DNA of 64,000 bases from Nitrospira sp. CG24E. GTDB lineage: Bacteria > Nitrospirota > Nitrospiria > Nitrospirales > Nitrospiraceae. Made by a program: the position numbers and the translations under genes. Positions 27,236 to 35,917 of the stretch are shown here, one piece after another (positions within the stretch are counted from its first letter, which is position 1; the number at the start of each line of letters is the position of its first letter). The stretch is taken from contig NEWP02000011.1 in assembly GCA_002869895.2 (NCBI GenBank), positions 18,241-82,240 of the forward strand, given 5' to 3'. The notes under the pieces were generated by a model. The model made no database searches and was not told the DNA's origin. It worked only from the letters and a program-made list of their open reading frames with translations.

Positions 27236-28177
27236 ATGAAAGGCCCAATGTCCCAATCGCTGCAACAGCAGATGAGTCCCTCATCTTTGACGGTCCTTAC
27301 CGCCGCAGAAAATATGCCGACTTCGATCGGCAGACCACGCCACGCAATCTGGAATATCATACTTTTTTGCGCCATCGGACTCTGTGTGATGATTGGAGTC
27401 CCTCTCTACGGATATCTATACCACTACACCTGGTTAGACTGGTCGCTGTTCGGCATACTCTACGTCATCAGCGGGCTCGGCATCACGGTCGGGTATCATC
27501 GATTGGCGTCACATCGGAGCTTTGAATGCCCGAACTGGGTCAAAGGGGCACTCTTGATCGCCGGCGCCTGGGCGTTACAAAACTCGGCCATCAAATGGAC
27601 ATCCGATCATCTGCGCCACCATGCTCACTGTGACGAGGAAAAAGATCCCTACAATGCGCAGCGAGGGTTCTGGCATAGCCACTGTGGATGGCTCTTTACC
27701 CCCGATCAATACCAGGATCAAAAATATGCGACACGCATCGCAAACGATCCAGTCGCAATCTGGCAACAAAAACACTATCCCCTCCTGGTTCTCGCTGGCC
27801 TGGGCGGCACGTTTCTCATCGGTTTTATTCACAACGGTATTATGGGCGGAGTGGGATGCTTTCTTCTCGCCGGTGTAGGGCGCACCTTTGCCGTGCTCAA
27901 TTCAACCTTTTGCATCAACTCCGTCTGCCATCTGTGGGGACAACAGCCACATGGAACGTCAGATTCCAGCCGAGATAGCTGGCTAGTCTCCCTCGTGACA
28001 TTTGGAGAGGGCTACCACAATTACCATCACATGTATCCGACCGATTTTCGAAATGGGGTCCGCTGGTATCACTTTGATCCCTCAAAATGGCTTATCCTCG
28101 GGCTCTATAGGCTAAGACTCGCGACATCGTTGCGGAGAGGCACCTACGTCGAGACCTCACCCGCTCCAATGACCTGA
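27236..28177 (+). CDS. Acyl-CoA/acyl-lipid delta-9-type fatty acid desaturase
   Basis: The three histidine boxes of membrane di-iron desaturases are intact: HRLASH (residues 88-93), HLRHHAH and HNYHH near residue 260. Four hydrophobic segments flank them. The enzyme would introduce a double bond into saturated fatty acyl chains and help keep the membrane fluid. An ATG four codons downstream (27248) is an equally possible start. Two RRM-type RNA-binding proteins and a 100-residue protein follow on the same strand, a setting that suggests cold response. Confidence 0.88.
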   Translation: MKGPMSQSLQQQMSPSSLTVLTAAENMPTSIGRPRHAIWNIILFCAIGLCVMIGVPLYGYLYHYTWLDWSLFGILYVISGLGITVGYHRLASHRSFECPNWVKGALLIAGAWALQNSAIKWTSDHLRHHAHCDEEKDPYNAQRGFWHSHCGWLFTPDQYQDQKYATRIANDPVAIWQQKHYPLLVLAGLGGTFLIGFIHNGIMGGVGCFLLAGVGRTFAVLNSTFCINSVCHLWGQQPHGTSDSSRDSWLVSLVTFGEGYHNYHHMYPTDFRNGVRWYHFDPSKWLILGLYRLRLATSLRRGTYVETSPAPMT

Positions 28178-28197
28178 CCAGTCAGGAAGGGAATACC

Positions 28198-28461
28198 GTG
28201 GGGAAACGCATCCTATATGTGGGAGGACTTCCGGACAACGTCTCAGACTGCGAGCTGCGTGGCATCTTCACTCCCTATGGCCTAGTCGCCAGAGCCTACG
28301 TGGTCCGCTTCAAACATACGGGTAAGTCGGCCGGATATGGATTTGTCGAAATGGGTTCCGGCGAACAGGCCCTACAGGCGGTTGGCACCCTTGAAGGAAC
28401 CAAATGGGAAGGGCATCTCCTCAGGCTCTATGTCACTCCCTACGCAAACCAAGCCGTATAG
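28198..28461 (+). CDS. RRM-domain RNA-binding protein, 87 aa
   Basis: The single RNA-recognition motif shows RNP2 as ILYVGGL (residues 4-10) and RNP1 as AGYGFVEM near residue 44. Bacterial single-RRM proteins are small RNA chaperones, often cold-induced. Translation starts at GTG with a GGAAGGG motif. It lies 20 bases after the desaturase stop, so the two are probably one transcript. A second RRM protein with a glycine-rich tail is encoded at 29116. Confidence 0.88.
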   Translation: MGKRILYVGGLPDNVSDCELRGIFTPYGLVARAYVVRFKHTGKSAGYGFVEMGSGEQALQAVGTLEGTKWEGHLLRLYVTPYANQAV

Positions 28462-28489
28462 GGCGTGCATCAGGAAAAAGGAGTAAGAC

Positions 28490-28792
28490 ATGAGTCGTAC
28501 GAACTTGGACCCAATCATGACATTTCCGGATGGATCACACCTCTTGATCAGCACCGCCTGCTCAAAAGAGGGCAGCTTTTCCTGTGCCCTCTATACGGCA
28601 ACCATCACAGCGGATGACCAAGGGGCCTTCCGCATTGTATCCAACCACCTCTCCGCAGCGACCTGCTTGATCGCGCAAGAAGATGCCTACAGTTATGCGC
28701 AACGCCTCTACCCTCGTTCAGCCGAAGCAATGAAAAAGCCGCCCTATCTTATCTGGCCCGGCCCAGGCCCCACTGGCAATGCGGATGTGTAG
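28490..28792 (+). CDS. Hypothetical protein, 100 aa
   Basis: A strong AAGGAG lies eight bases before the ATG, and the gene begins 28 bases after the first RRM gene, so it is almost certainly expressed. I do not recognise the family. The product has a compact beta-rich look, three cysteines and a C-terminal PYLIWPGPGPTG stretch. Confidence 0.6.
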   Translation: MSRTNLDPIMTFPDGSHLLISTACSKEGSFSCALYTATITADDQGAFRIVSNHLSAATCLIAQEDAYSYAQRLYPRSAEAMKKPPYLIWPGPGPTGNADV

Positions 28793-29115
28793 CGTGATGG
28801 CCTGACCATCCTCCGCCAGAAAATGGACTCGACTCTCGACCTGACTACCCAAACACCGCGTGCCCTGCATGCTCGAGAAAAAATTAGAGCTATAGCTTTT
28901 CATCTACACCTCTGTTACCATGTCTTTGTTTCACGCGGTGGGCCTCGCATGAAACGGCAAACAGAACGGCCTATCACCGATATTGATTGGTACCGAGAAT
29001 CTGATCGGAAGCTCGACCCAAGCCGCTCCATCGTTCGCGTCTTCGGCCCGTCCCTTCCCCTCGTGAGTATGTTCTCGAGTCTCAGACAATATCAATTTCA
29101 GAAGGAGGAACCCCC
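28793..29115 (+). other. Long untranslated region before the second RRM gene
   Basis: These 323 bases contain no convincing gene. One open frame crosses the region but has no ribosome-binding site and runs on out of frame over the RRM gene. A ten-base palindrome AGCTATAGCT lies near 28890. A long leader would fit temperature-dependent control as in cold-shock genes, but this is inference. Confidence 0.35.
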
Positions 29116-29451
29116 ATGGGTTCAAAACTATATGTCGGCGGGTTGCCCTATGCGGCAACTGAATCACAGCTCACCACCCTCTTCGCCGCGCACGGCACCG
29201 TCGAGTCTGCGCGTGTGATCACGGACAAGTTCACCGGCCAATCACGAGGCTTCGGCTTCGTTGAAATGGCCACACCGGAAGAAGCCAAGGCTGCGATTAC
29301 CGCGCTGAACGGCTCACAGATGGACGGACGTCCACTGACTGTCAACGAAGCCAAGCCACAAGAACCCCGCACGGGCGGCGGTGGTGGCGGCGGCGGTCGT
29401 TTCGGTGGCGGTGGTGGCGGCGGGGATCGCGGCGGTCGCGGTCGCTTCTAA
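29116..29451 (+). CDS. RRM-domain RNA-binding protein with glycine-rich tail
   Basis: RNP2 (KLYVGGLPY) is at residues 4-12 and RNP1 is RGFGFVEM near residue 45. About 25 residues of Gly/Arg-rich tail follow, as in plant and cyanobacterial glycine-rich RNA-binding proteins that act as RNA chaperones. GGAGG precedes the ATG. A clear terminator follows 30 bases after the stop, so the transcript ends here. Confidence 0.92.
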   Translation: MGSKLYVGGLPYAATESQLTTLFAAHGTVESARVITDKFTGQSRGFGFVEMATPEEAKAAITALNGSQMDGRPLTVNEAKPQEPRTGGGGGGGGRFGGGGGGGDRGGRGRF

Positions 29452-29480
29452 CTAAACGCCAGCAAGCTATAGCTGCAGGA

Positions 29481-29507
29481 GGGGCGCTTCAACTGAAGCG
29501 CCCCTTT
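29481..29507 (+). terminator. Rho-independent terminator after the RRM gene
   Basis: GGGGCGCTTC (29481-29490) pairs perfectly with GAAGCGCCCC (29495-29504) around a four-base loop, followed by TTT. The stem also works for a transcript from the opposite strand, but no gene there needs it. Confidence 0.8.
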
Positions 29508-29809
29508 CCATTGGCCCCGCTCCTCAGCCACACTGTAATCTGCCGTAATCCGCGACTCCCAGTCTGAATCAGTTCCTCTCATCGTAGCCGCAGTCTTAAC
29601 CTGAATAGACTCGCGCGCTTGTACCGTTATGGAATTACGCTGGGCTGACGCTGTTGTCGTCGCACGGGCCAACAAGTAACGACATGCTGTTTGATTGGTG
29701 CAGCCACTCCCAAACCTCACCTTTATGAAGCAAGCGGTCCGAATGGGTGAGAATTCTTGGTGGAATCGTCGATTTGCGTCACAATGGATCTACTACCGAG
29801 AGATCCCAC
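29508..29809. other. Non-coding stretch before the PagL-like gene
   Basis: About 300 bases hold no supported gene. One open frame on the minus strand has no ribosome-binding site. I see no repeat or clear promoter. Confidence 0.4.
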
Positions 29810-30385
29810 ATGCGTTCCACTCGACAATCCCGTCTCCTATATCTGGTCCTCACCCTTTGCTTTTCCGCATTGCATTGCACAACGAGCCTTGCAAGAGATA
29901 TCACCCTCCTGAGTGTCGGCCCTCGCATTGGCTTCAGTGGGAAAACCCCTATATTAGGAAAAGAGCAACAGTATTTTTTCCACATGGCTGATGTCGCAGG
30001 AGTCTTCAGACTCCCCTGGGCATGGCCTCTCGGTGGAGATTCGTGGGAACTGGAGACCAGACTCATCACAAGCGCTGGTCTACTGCAAGCAGCAGATGAG
30101 AGCGGTCTGATCATGACGGTCGTACCGGTTCTTGCTCTGAACGGCTGGGGAGAGCTCGTCACCTTCGATGCTGGAGCAGGAGCAGGATTCTTCAGCAACT
30201 ATAAGTTCGGCGTGCAAGACTTCGGAGGTCCGGTTCAAATTGTGGCGACTGCAGGGGTTCGCCTAAATCCATTCGCTCATGCCTATACGGGATTTCGTGC
30301 CCAACACTTCTCCGACGCAGGTCTGTACGGGCCATCCAGTCTCGGCGTGGACATGTACATCGTAGAAATCGGATATCGGTTCTAG
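29810..30385 (+). CDS. PagL-like lipid A deacylase/outer-membrane barrel protein
   Basis: A signal peptide covers about residues 1-28 from the ATG at 29810, chosen for the GAGAG motif and a normal n-region. An earlier ATG at 29747 would add 21 residues. Near the C terminus the segment RAQHFSDAGLYGPS resembles the PagL catalytic stretch around H and S, with an acidic residue following in VEIGYRF. The final Phe is typical of outer-membrane barrels. PagL-type enzymes remove a 3-O-acyl chain from lipid A. The Asp in place of the usual Asn of HxSNAG is a deviation. Confidence 0.65.
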   Translation: MRSTRQSRLLYLVLTLCFSALHCTTSLARDITLLSVGPRIGFSGKTPILGKEQQYFFHMADVAGVFRLPWAWPLGGDSWELETRLITSAGLLQAADESGLIMTVVPVLALNGWGELVTFDAGAGAGFFSNYKFGVQDFGGPVQIVATAGVRLNPFAHAYTGFRAQHFSDAGLYGPSSLGVDMYIVEIGYRF

Positions 30386-30451
30386 CCTGGACGGACCAGA
30401 GAGCTATCCATTCTGGAGCAAAGAATCGCACACCCTCCTACTTCTCTAACG

Positions 30452-30597
30452 CAGGATACTCAAAAAACTGCCATCGCACCTGCCCGCCCTGAGTCTTTCA
30501 CGACACTCTCTTTGTCCAGGGACAACCCTATTCCGATCAGCGCTGCAGCTCCAAAGCGAACCCTCGATTCACGTTTCACGCCTTACGTTTCACGGCA
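30452..30597. repeat. Degenerate family-1 arm plus tandem TTCACGY heptamers
   Basis: CAGGATACTCAAAAAACTG (30452-30470) matches the left arm of the family-1 palindrome without its partner. From 30566 to 30594 follow TTCACG units at seven-base spacing, ending just before the methyltransferase stop at 30599. The same two-part arrangement occurs at 34827-34911. Confidence 0.6.
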
Positions 30598-30598
30598 C

Positions 30599-31402
30599 CT
30601 ACCATGGCTTCCACCCTGACAACACACACCTCTGCGCAATCAGTGGCGTGAAGCTCTGCACATCTTCCGAGATCCTCGTCATAATCTCATCTGCCAGCCC
30701 CTGATCATCGAAACATTCATAGGCATCGTCAAGAAAGCCACCCCGAAGCAGTGGATGGTGGAGAAACACTTGGCCGGGGCCAGTCGCCACGGTCAACGGG
30801 TACTCGGTCACAGCAATGCGCGTGAGTCGAAGCTTCTCCAGCCATCCGTGCCCCTCTTCCGCCGACGGCCGTTCAGCGACATAGGCTTCAAGCCGGCGGC
30901 GTTCCGCCAGGCGGCCATGCACCGCCATCTCCTGATCGATCCGACGCCAGAGCGAATCGAACGTACCGAGCGAAGGGAAGGTCAGTACCAGCTGGCCACC
31001 AGGCTTGAGATGTTCCACCAACCCTTGGACTGCATCGAACCGGTTGGGACGGAAAAACATAAGGGAAAGATTGCCAGTAATACGGTCGAAACAAGGCAGC
31101 TGCTGAGGCAGGGCGCGCATATCCAGACGTTCGAACCGCAACCACGGGAGTAACGCCCCTTGAATCGATCGCGCATGCTCGACTTGACTTTCACTCAAAT
31201 CGATGGCCAAAACCTGCCCCGTGGGCCCCACCTGCTCCGCCAGATAGAAAGCCGGGATTCCATGGCCGGAGGCAATATCAAGGATGGAGGCCCCAGGACA
31301 AAGATCCAGATGCTGAAGCAACGATTCAGCGAAGGGGGTGGACCAATAGTCGTGGCTCGGGAGAGGCCAATGAAGGCCCTTATCACCTCGTTGTTCGATC
31401 AT
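30599..31402 (-). CDS. Class I SAM-dependent methyltransferase
   Basis: Motif I, ILDIASGHGIPAFYLAEQ, lies near residues 38-55 and is followed by the acidic loop VLAIDLSES, as in UbiE/MenG-like and other small-molecule methyltransferases. The substrate cannot be deduced. The ATG at 31402 has a GAGGAA motif; the first ATG, at 31423, would add seven residues. The gene stands alone, with low-complexity repeats directly after its stop. Confidence 0.82.
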   Translation of the reverse strand: MIEQRGDKGLHWPLPSHDYWSTPFAESLLQHLDLCPGASILDIASGHGIPAFYLAEQVGPTGQVLAIDLSESQVEHARSIQGALLPWLRFERLDMRALPQQLPCFDRITGNLSLMFFRPNRFDAVQGLVEHLKPGGQLVLTFPSLGTFDSLWRRIDQEMAVHGRLAERRRLEAYVAERPSAEEGHGWLEKLRLTRIAVTEYPLTVATGPGQVFLHHPLLRGGFLDDAYECFDDQGLADEIMTRISEDVQSFTPLIAQRCVLSGWKPW

Positions 31403-31609
31403 GCAGCTATTCCTCTTCGGCAATACTGGAAAATCATATTCTGCCAGCCTACCGAAAACCAGCTGACAGGACAGGATGGAAGGACGGCTGACGGCCCAAA
31501 TGATTGTGGCAGGAACTCTTTGAAAGTGATTTTATGGGCCGCAGTGAAACGAACATCACCGCAAATTCGGCAGGTCGTGACTGAATATACCGCCCCCACC
31601 CTGAGCGTC

Positions 31610-31810
31610 TTATGACGATGATTTCGGTTGGCGTTTCGGATGCAGGCCCTTGTCGCTCTTGCTCATTGGCCTGCTGGACTCGCCCTCAGAGAGGATGTCC
31701 TCCATCTGGGATTCGCTGCACGTGAGATCCCCATCCGCTAGTATCCGTGACGGATTGTCGGCCGGCTTGGCTGCGGCATGAGCCTTCTTATCTTTTGCAG
31801 CATCCGTCAT
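31610..31810 (-). CDS. Small hydrophilic hypothetical protein, 66 aa
   Basis: A strong GGAGGA motif lies eight bases before the ATG, which supports translation. The product is rich in Lys, Ala, Ser and Asp, probably disordered, and has a SESQMEDILSEGESS segment. I do not recognise it. Another small protein is encoded about 135 bases upstream on the same strand. Confidence 0.55.
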   Translation of the reverse strand: MTDAAKDKKAHAAAKPADNPSRILADGDLTCSESQMEDILSEGESSRPMSKSDKGLHPKRQPKSSS

Positions 31811-31945
31811 GATGGTAGTCCTCCTTCTCCGTGAGTCTGTCCCGCTGAGGACGATACATTACCGAGAGCGGTTGAGGGATTGCGACGCGCTTTCGCGTGT
31901 TTCGTAAAGACCGCGAATGATTCAGTCCTATCGAACCTGCCGCCA

Positions 31946-32140
31946 CTATACCCCAGCTGTCACGGCTGTAGCACCCTGCGGAGGCTGCGCAACAGCCGCA
32001 GGCGCCGTCTGCATGGAGCCCTTCAGATCCTCAATCGCCTTCTCCACATCCAATTCCGTCGATCCAAACCGATCTCCCATTACCTTGATAGCCTGCGTTA
32101 TCGCTTTCTTCATCTTTGTGATCTGTTCTGCATCTGTCAC
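31946..32140 (-). CDS. Small hypothetical protein, 64 aa
   Basis: The N-terminal 40 residues (DAEQITKMKKAITQAIKV onwards) look like two amphipathic helices. The C terminus is Ala/Pro/Thr-rich. A GGAG lies about 13 bases before the ATG, longer than ideal. No family is recognised. Confidence 0.45.
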   Translation of the reverse strand: MTDAEQITKMKKAITQAIKVMGDRFGSTELDVEKAIEDLKGSMQTAPAAVAQPPQGATAVTAGV

Positions 32141-32504
32141 CGGCGGTCTCCTTATTGGTTGAGGATACTGGTTGATCGATCCAGGTACGTCGGAAATACT
32201 CTGGCACAGGAGCGGCGGAGACTGGAGAATCAGACGCGCAGGAAGGAAACGGCAGCGCGAGGGATAGGACAGTCAGCGAAGCTCAGTACAGCACGTCTCT
32301 ATGCTAGACGGCCACAGAGAGCCCGGTCAAGTTGTATTAACAGGGTAATGAAAAGTTCATCCTGCAGGCTATAGTATCAAACGAATGGTGATGCCCTGAC
32401 TCAATATCGATCAGTCCCTTGCTTGCTCAGCCTTGCCCTCAACCTTAACCTTCCGATAATACTGGCATTTTTCAGCATTCTGCTGGGCAGCCCTCGTCGG
32501 ACAC
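32141..32504. other. Non-coding stretch with a family-4 repeat end
   Basis: No supported gene is present. CTGCAGGCTATAG at 32362-32374 matches the terminus of the palindromic repeat found whole at 47758-47976 and again at 45864-45878. Confidence 0.5.
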
Positions 32505-33071
32505 TCATTTTGAGAATTGCTTTTTCAAATTCACATGCAAGGTCTTCATCTCAGCTCCACCGACGAAATTATGCGCCTTGCCCGCCAACGATAGTTTCCC
32601 TCCGCCAAACGTCCAGTTTTCCTTACAACCCATCTTGCCAAATTCCACCGCATAGACGAGTGAGGCTGTGATGGGCACTTTGTTCTCCTGGTCCGGAGTC
32701 GGCTTCGTTTCCTGCGCTTCAAGAGGGAACTTCTTGCTCTCAACCTGGCTACCCTGTTCACACGTATACTGGACGTTGCCATTTAAAGTGACATCCTTCA
32801 CACCGCTGTTGAGATCTTCAACTGCCAGCGTCAGCACGTACTGTTCACCAGCCGGCACATCCAGAGACTGACCGTCTTTCACAATCTGTCCGCTCTCCTT
32901 CGTCAGCATATTGTATGTCTGCCAGACCATGGTTGGCGGAGTGGCATCAGAACCTGGAATCGAAACCCTGGGTATCGGCTGAGGACAGCCAAGCAAGGAA
33001 AAACCCAAGACGACAATGGATACAGGGAATCCAAACCGAACCAGATACGAATGCCATGCCGTACCCTTCAT
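32505..33071 (-). CDS. Lipoprotein of unknown function, 188 aa
   Basis: The signal peptide ends in the lipobox LLGC near residue 23, so the mature protein starts CPQPIPRV and should be membrane-anchored outside the cytoplasm. The mature part looks beta-rich, with two more cysteines that could form a disulfide. The ATG at 33071 has GAGGAGG seven bases upstream. The much longer open frame upstream is formed by repeat sequence and should be ignored. Confidence 0.7.
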   Translation of the reverse strand: MKGTAWHSYLVRFGFPVSIVVLGFSLLGCPQPIPRVSIPGSDATPPTMVWQTYNMLTKESGQIVKDGQSLDVPAGEQYVLTLAVEDLNSGVKDVTLNGNVQYTCEQGSQVESKKFPLEAQETKPTPDQENKVPITASLVYAVEFGKMGCKENWTFGGGKLSLAGKAHNFVGGAEMKTLHVNLKKQFSK

Positions 33072-33199
33072 CACCACATCCTCCTCGTAAAATCCAAAGT
33101 GCTCGCAAGAACGCCCGTTGTTTCGTCGAAAGGTAGTCCGTCCGAAAAGACGTGTCAATGGCCGGGACATGGACCGAAACCCAAGAAGATCCCGCGCCC

Positions 33200-33320
33200 G
33201 AAGCAGAGGAAGGAATGGGGCATGATTGATCTTCCACTGCGCGCATCCAACGACGGCTTTCTGAAGTGGCGCGTTGCACGAGCACAGGAGATCATTAGGC
33301 TCCATCCCCTCCTCTGCTCC
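33200..33320. repeat. Palindromic repeat, family 2, copy C
   Basis: Arms of about 34 bases (starting GAAGCAGAGGAAGG at 33200 and ending CCTCCTCTGCTCC at 33320) pair with a few mismatches. The core, read on the minus strand, is TGCTCGTGCAACGCGCC followed by about 20 variable bases and CGTTGGATGCGCGCAG. Confidence 0.8.
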
Positions 33321-33392
33321 GTGATCAAGAGGAGGGCTAGGCTGCCCAATCTCCCCTTTCCCTCTTTCCCCCAAAGTAAGATAGAGAGCGGT

Positions 33393-33490
33393 AGGACTGG
33401 CGGCTATGTTGGTTCTACTGCGGCCGTCGAACGAGCACATTCTCATTGTGCGCGTTCCGGGAGCAAAGAACCGACATAGCTGTCAGTCCT
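33393..33490. repeat. Palindromic repeat, family 2, copy D, overlapping the plsY stop
   Basis: AGGACTG at 33393-33399 pairs with CAGTCCT at 33484-33490, and the stem continues through CGGCTATGT and ACATAGC to GGTTCT and AGAACC. The core on the minus strand is TGCTCCCGGAACGCGCAC, then a variable part, then CTCGTTCGACGGCCGCAG. One arm contains the last two codons and stop of plsY. Confidence 0.85.
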
Positions 33491-34088
33491 TCTTTTTCCC
33501 GATCTTACTTTCCGTCCCCTTCCAGAGCCTGACAATATTATCCTTATGCTTGACCCAGATCAGCGCACTGACAATCAGGGAAAAGACAAAAAACTCCTGT
33601 CGCTGTTCGTTCACAATCGCCACGACAGGAAGGCATGCAAAGGCTGCCAGCGCGCCACCAGATGAATAGCGCCAGATTGCGACGGTGCCCAGCCAGATTA
33701 GTAATACAAGGAGCCCTATCGAGGGAGAGAGGCCCAGCACCGCTCCCACGGCAGTCGCTACACCCTTCCCTCCTTTAAAACCCAGAAACGGCGAGAAGAG
33801 GTGTCCAAGGATCGGCGAGATCGCCACGACCATGATGAAGGATTCCACTGTGAGCCAATGCATCGCAGCCCAGGCCAGCACCCACCCCTTGCCCAGATCG
33901 CCAAGAAGCGTGAGAATCCCGGCAGTCTTGCCGGACACACGCAGCACGTTCGTGAAGCCGACGTTCTTGCTTCCGGCTGTTCGGGGATCGGGCAGGCCCA
34001 TCGCCTTCGATACGACCACGCCAAAGTGAACGCCCCCCAGCAGATAGCCAACGAGCGCGAACAGTGCGACCAACCCTGGATGATCCAT
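33483..34088 (-). CDS. plsY: Glycerol-3-phosphate acyltransferase PlsY
   Basis: The three PlsY motifs are visible: GSKNVGFTNVLRVSG near residue 40, the GHLFSPFLGFKGGKGVAT segment near 95-112, and a C-terminal motif region. Five hydrophobic segments fit the polytopic membrane protein. It acylates glycerol-3-phosphate using acyl-phosphate in phospholipid synthesis. The 201-residue length is normal. The next gene upstream, pgsA, acts in the same pathway. Confidence 0.94.
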   Translation of the reverse strand: MDHPGLVALFALVGYLLGGVHFGVVVSKAMGLPDPRTAGSKNVGFTNVLRVSGKTAGILTLLGDLGKGWVLAWAAMHWLTVESFIMVVAISPILGHLFSPFLGFKGGKGVATAVGAVLGLSPSIGLLVLLIWLGTVAIWRYSSGGALAAFACLPVVAIVNEQRQEFFVFSLIVSALIWVKHKDNIVRLWKGTESKIGKKKD

Positions 34089-34169
34089 GAAAAATTGCCT
34101 GAGGAAGTCAGACTCAATGAACTATAGGGTATTCATACTAGCAGGAGATGATGAAAGGTCCGCATACTA

Positions 34170-34766
34170 TCAAAGCCCCTTTGCCACGACTTGCTTCCAA
34201 AAGCTCCAGATGTATTGACCGCCTGAGACATAGCCGAGCAGCAGCGAAAGATAGAGTGTGACGATGCCGGCAAGATGCAGGTTCCCGAGGTCGGACAGGA
34301 ACGTGTCTTCGAGGATCAACAGCACGATCGCCACAACCTGCAGCGCCATCTTGTATTTGCCCGTCGTCTCAGCCGCGATCACCATCCCTTCACCTGCCGC
34401 AATGGCGCGAACGCCAGTAACCGCAACTTCGCGCGCGATGATCAGGATCGCGACCAACGCACTCACGCGATCGACATTGACCAGCAATATCAAGGCAGAA
34501 AGGACCAACAACTTATCTGCGATAGGGTCGAGCAACTTCCCGAGTGTGGTCACTTGGCCATTACGACGGGCCAGATAACCATCCAATAAATCCGTGACAG
34601 CCGCGACGACAAAGACGAGCGCTGCGCTGAGGGATCGTTCCGGAGTCGGCACGACAAACAGCACCACGAAAACAGGGATCAAGAGGATCCGTGTGAGCGT
34701 AATGGCATTCGGCAGATTGAACGATTCCTGCCCAACCGATTTCCATACTGCCAATACGCGATTCAT
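34170..34766 (-). CDS. pgsA: CDP-diacylglycerol-glycerol-3-phosphate 3-phosphatidyltransferase
   Basis: The CDP-alcohol phosphotransferase signature is present as DLLDGYLAR followed by GKLLDPIADK (about residues 62-88). Several membrane segments follow. It makes phosphatidylglycerol-phosphate from the CdsA product. An N-terminal extension of about 18 residues precedes the usual NLPNAITLTRI start. An AGG motif before the ATG supports the longer start. Confidence 0.93.
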   Translation of the reverse strand: MNRVLAVWKSVGQESFNLPNAITLTRILLIPVFVVLFVVPTPERSLSAALVFVVAAVTDLLDGYLARRNGQVTTLGKLLDPIADKLLVLSALILLVNVDRVSALVAILIIAREVAVTGVRAIAAGEGMVIAAETTGKYKMALQVVAIVLLILEDTFLSDLGNLHLAGIVTLYLSLLLGYVSGGQYIWSFWKQVVAKGL

Positions 34767-34826
34767 CAGTAACCTATCCCACCCGATTGTTGAAAAACCA
34801 CTGCGTTGACACGAAAGAGTAGCCCG

Positions 34827-34911
34827 GCAGGATACTCAAAAAGTCCGTTCAGCAAGGCCGCAACTCTTCGACTGATCCTCGCTTCACGTTTCACGCTTCA
34901 CCCTTCACGGT
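34827..34911. repeat. Half family-1 palindrome plus tandem TTCACGY heptamers
   Basis: GGCAGGATACTCAAAAAG and CAGCAAGGCCGCA (34827-34862) are the left half of the family-1 repeat. CTTCACG-type heptamers follow at 34882-34909, ending three bases before the kdsD stop. The arrangement copies that at 30452-30597. Confidence 0.7.
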
Positions 34912-34912
34912 T

Positions 34913-35917
34913 CTAGACAATTCCATGTTTCAGCAAGTCATGCAGATGCACGACCCCAATCATCCGCTTGGTATTGTCTGAGACGACAAGCGTCGTGATC
35001 GTATAGCGCTCCATCATTTCGACTGCTTTGGCTGCCAGTTCATCCGGTCCGATTAACTTGGGATGTCGCGAGGCCAAGGATCCAGCGGTGACCTTGGAGA
35101 AATCCCCTCCCTCCTGGACAAAGCGCCGAAGATCGCCGTCAGTAATGATCCCGAGAAGCACTCCACTTCGATCGACCACCGTCGTCATGCCTAACTTTTT
35201 GGCCGACATTTCGAGAATGGCCACCGTCGCTGAGGCCGTCTCCTCTACCTGCGGCATCTCTTGCCCCTTATGCATAAGATCCCGTACTTTCACCAACAAT
35301 CGGCGCCCAAGCGTTCCCCCTGGATGGAACTGCGCAAAGTCCTGTTCCTTGAACCCTCGCTTTTCGAGCAGCGCAACGGCCAAGGCGTCGCCCATTGCCA
35401 GAGCCACAGTCGTACTCGCCGTCGGTGCAAGCCCCATGGGGCAAGCCTCTTCTGCAACGGAAACATCCAGCGCAACAGCGCTATTTTTAGCCAGCGTCGA
35501 ACCAGTGCGACCGACAATCGCCACAACCGGAATGCCCATACGATCCATGAAGGGCAGGAGCTGTAGAATTTCCTGTGTCTCTCCGCTATTCGAAATAGCA
35601 ATGGACACATCCCGACGAGCCAACATCCCGAGATCGCCGTGAAGCCCTTCGGCTGGATGAAGAAAGAACGACGGCGTTCCAGTACTCGCCAGCGTTGCGG
35701 CGGTCTTCTGCCCGATCAACCCGGACTTGCCCATGCCCAAGACGACGACTTTCCCCTTGCAGCGATAGAGCAGATCCACGGCATCCGAAAACCCGTCATC
35801 GAGACGTTGGGCGAGAGCCTGGACCGCGCGGGCTTCGATATCCAATACGCGCCGACCCGCGTCAAGGCTGGTTCCACTCTTCGGCTTGATTACCTTCGAG
35901 GTTGCGATGCGTCGCAT
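34913..35917 (-). CDS. kdsD: Arabinose-5-phosphate isomerase
   Basis: An N-terminal SIS sugar-isomerase domain (about residues 45-180, with [11 protein letters not shown]) is followed by a tandem CBS pair (about 215-334). The enzyme converts ribulose-5-phosphate to arabinose-5-phosphate, the first step to Kdo for lipopolysaccharide. The 334-residue length fits. Its start lies 28 bases inside kdsA, so both are translated from one message. Confidence 0.93.
   Translation of the reverse strand: MRRIATSKVIKPKSGTSLDAGRRVLDIEARAVQALAQRLDDGFSDAVDLLYRCKGKVVVLGMGKSGLIGQKTAATLASTGTPSFFLHPAEGLHGDLGMLARRDVSIAISNSGETQEILQLLPFMDRMGIPVVAIVGRTGSTLAKNSAVALDVSVAEEACPMGLAPTASTTVALAMGDALAVALLEKRGFKEQDFAQFHPGGTLGRRLLVKVRDLMHKGQEMPQVEETASATVAILEMSAKKLGMTTVVDRSGVLLGIITDGDLRRFVQEGGDFSKVTAGSLASRHPKLIGPDELAAKAVEMMERYTITTLVVSDNTKRMIGVVHLHDLLKHGIV

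Noticed and set aside
28823..29218. Plus-strand frame of 131 codons before the second RRM gene
   Set aside because: No ribosome-binding site, no conserved features, and it runs out of frame into the RRM gene.
33072..33446. N-terminal extension of the 188-residue lipoprotein
   Set aside because: The extension is made of repeat sequence, while GAGGAGG and a proper signal peptide mark the ATG at 33071.
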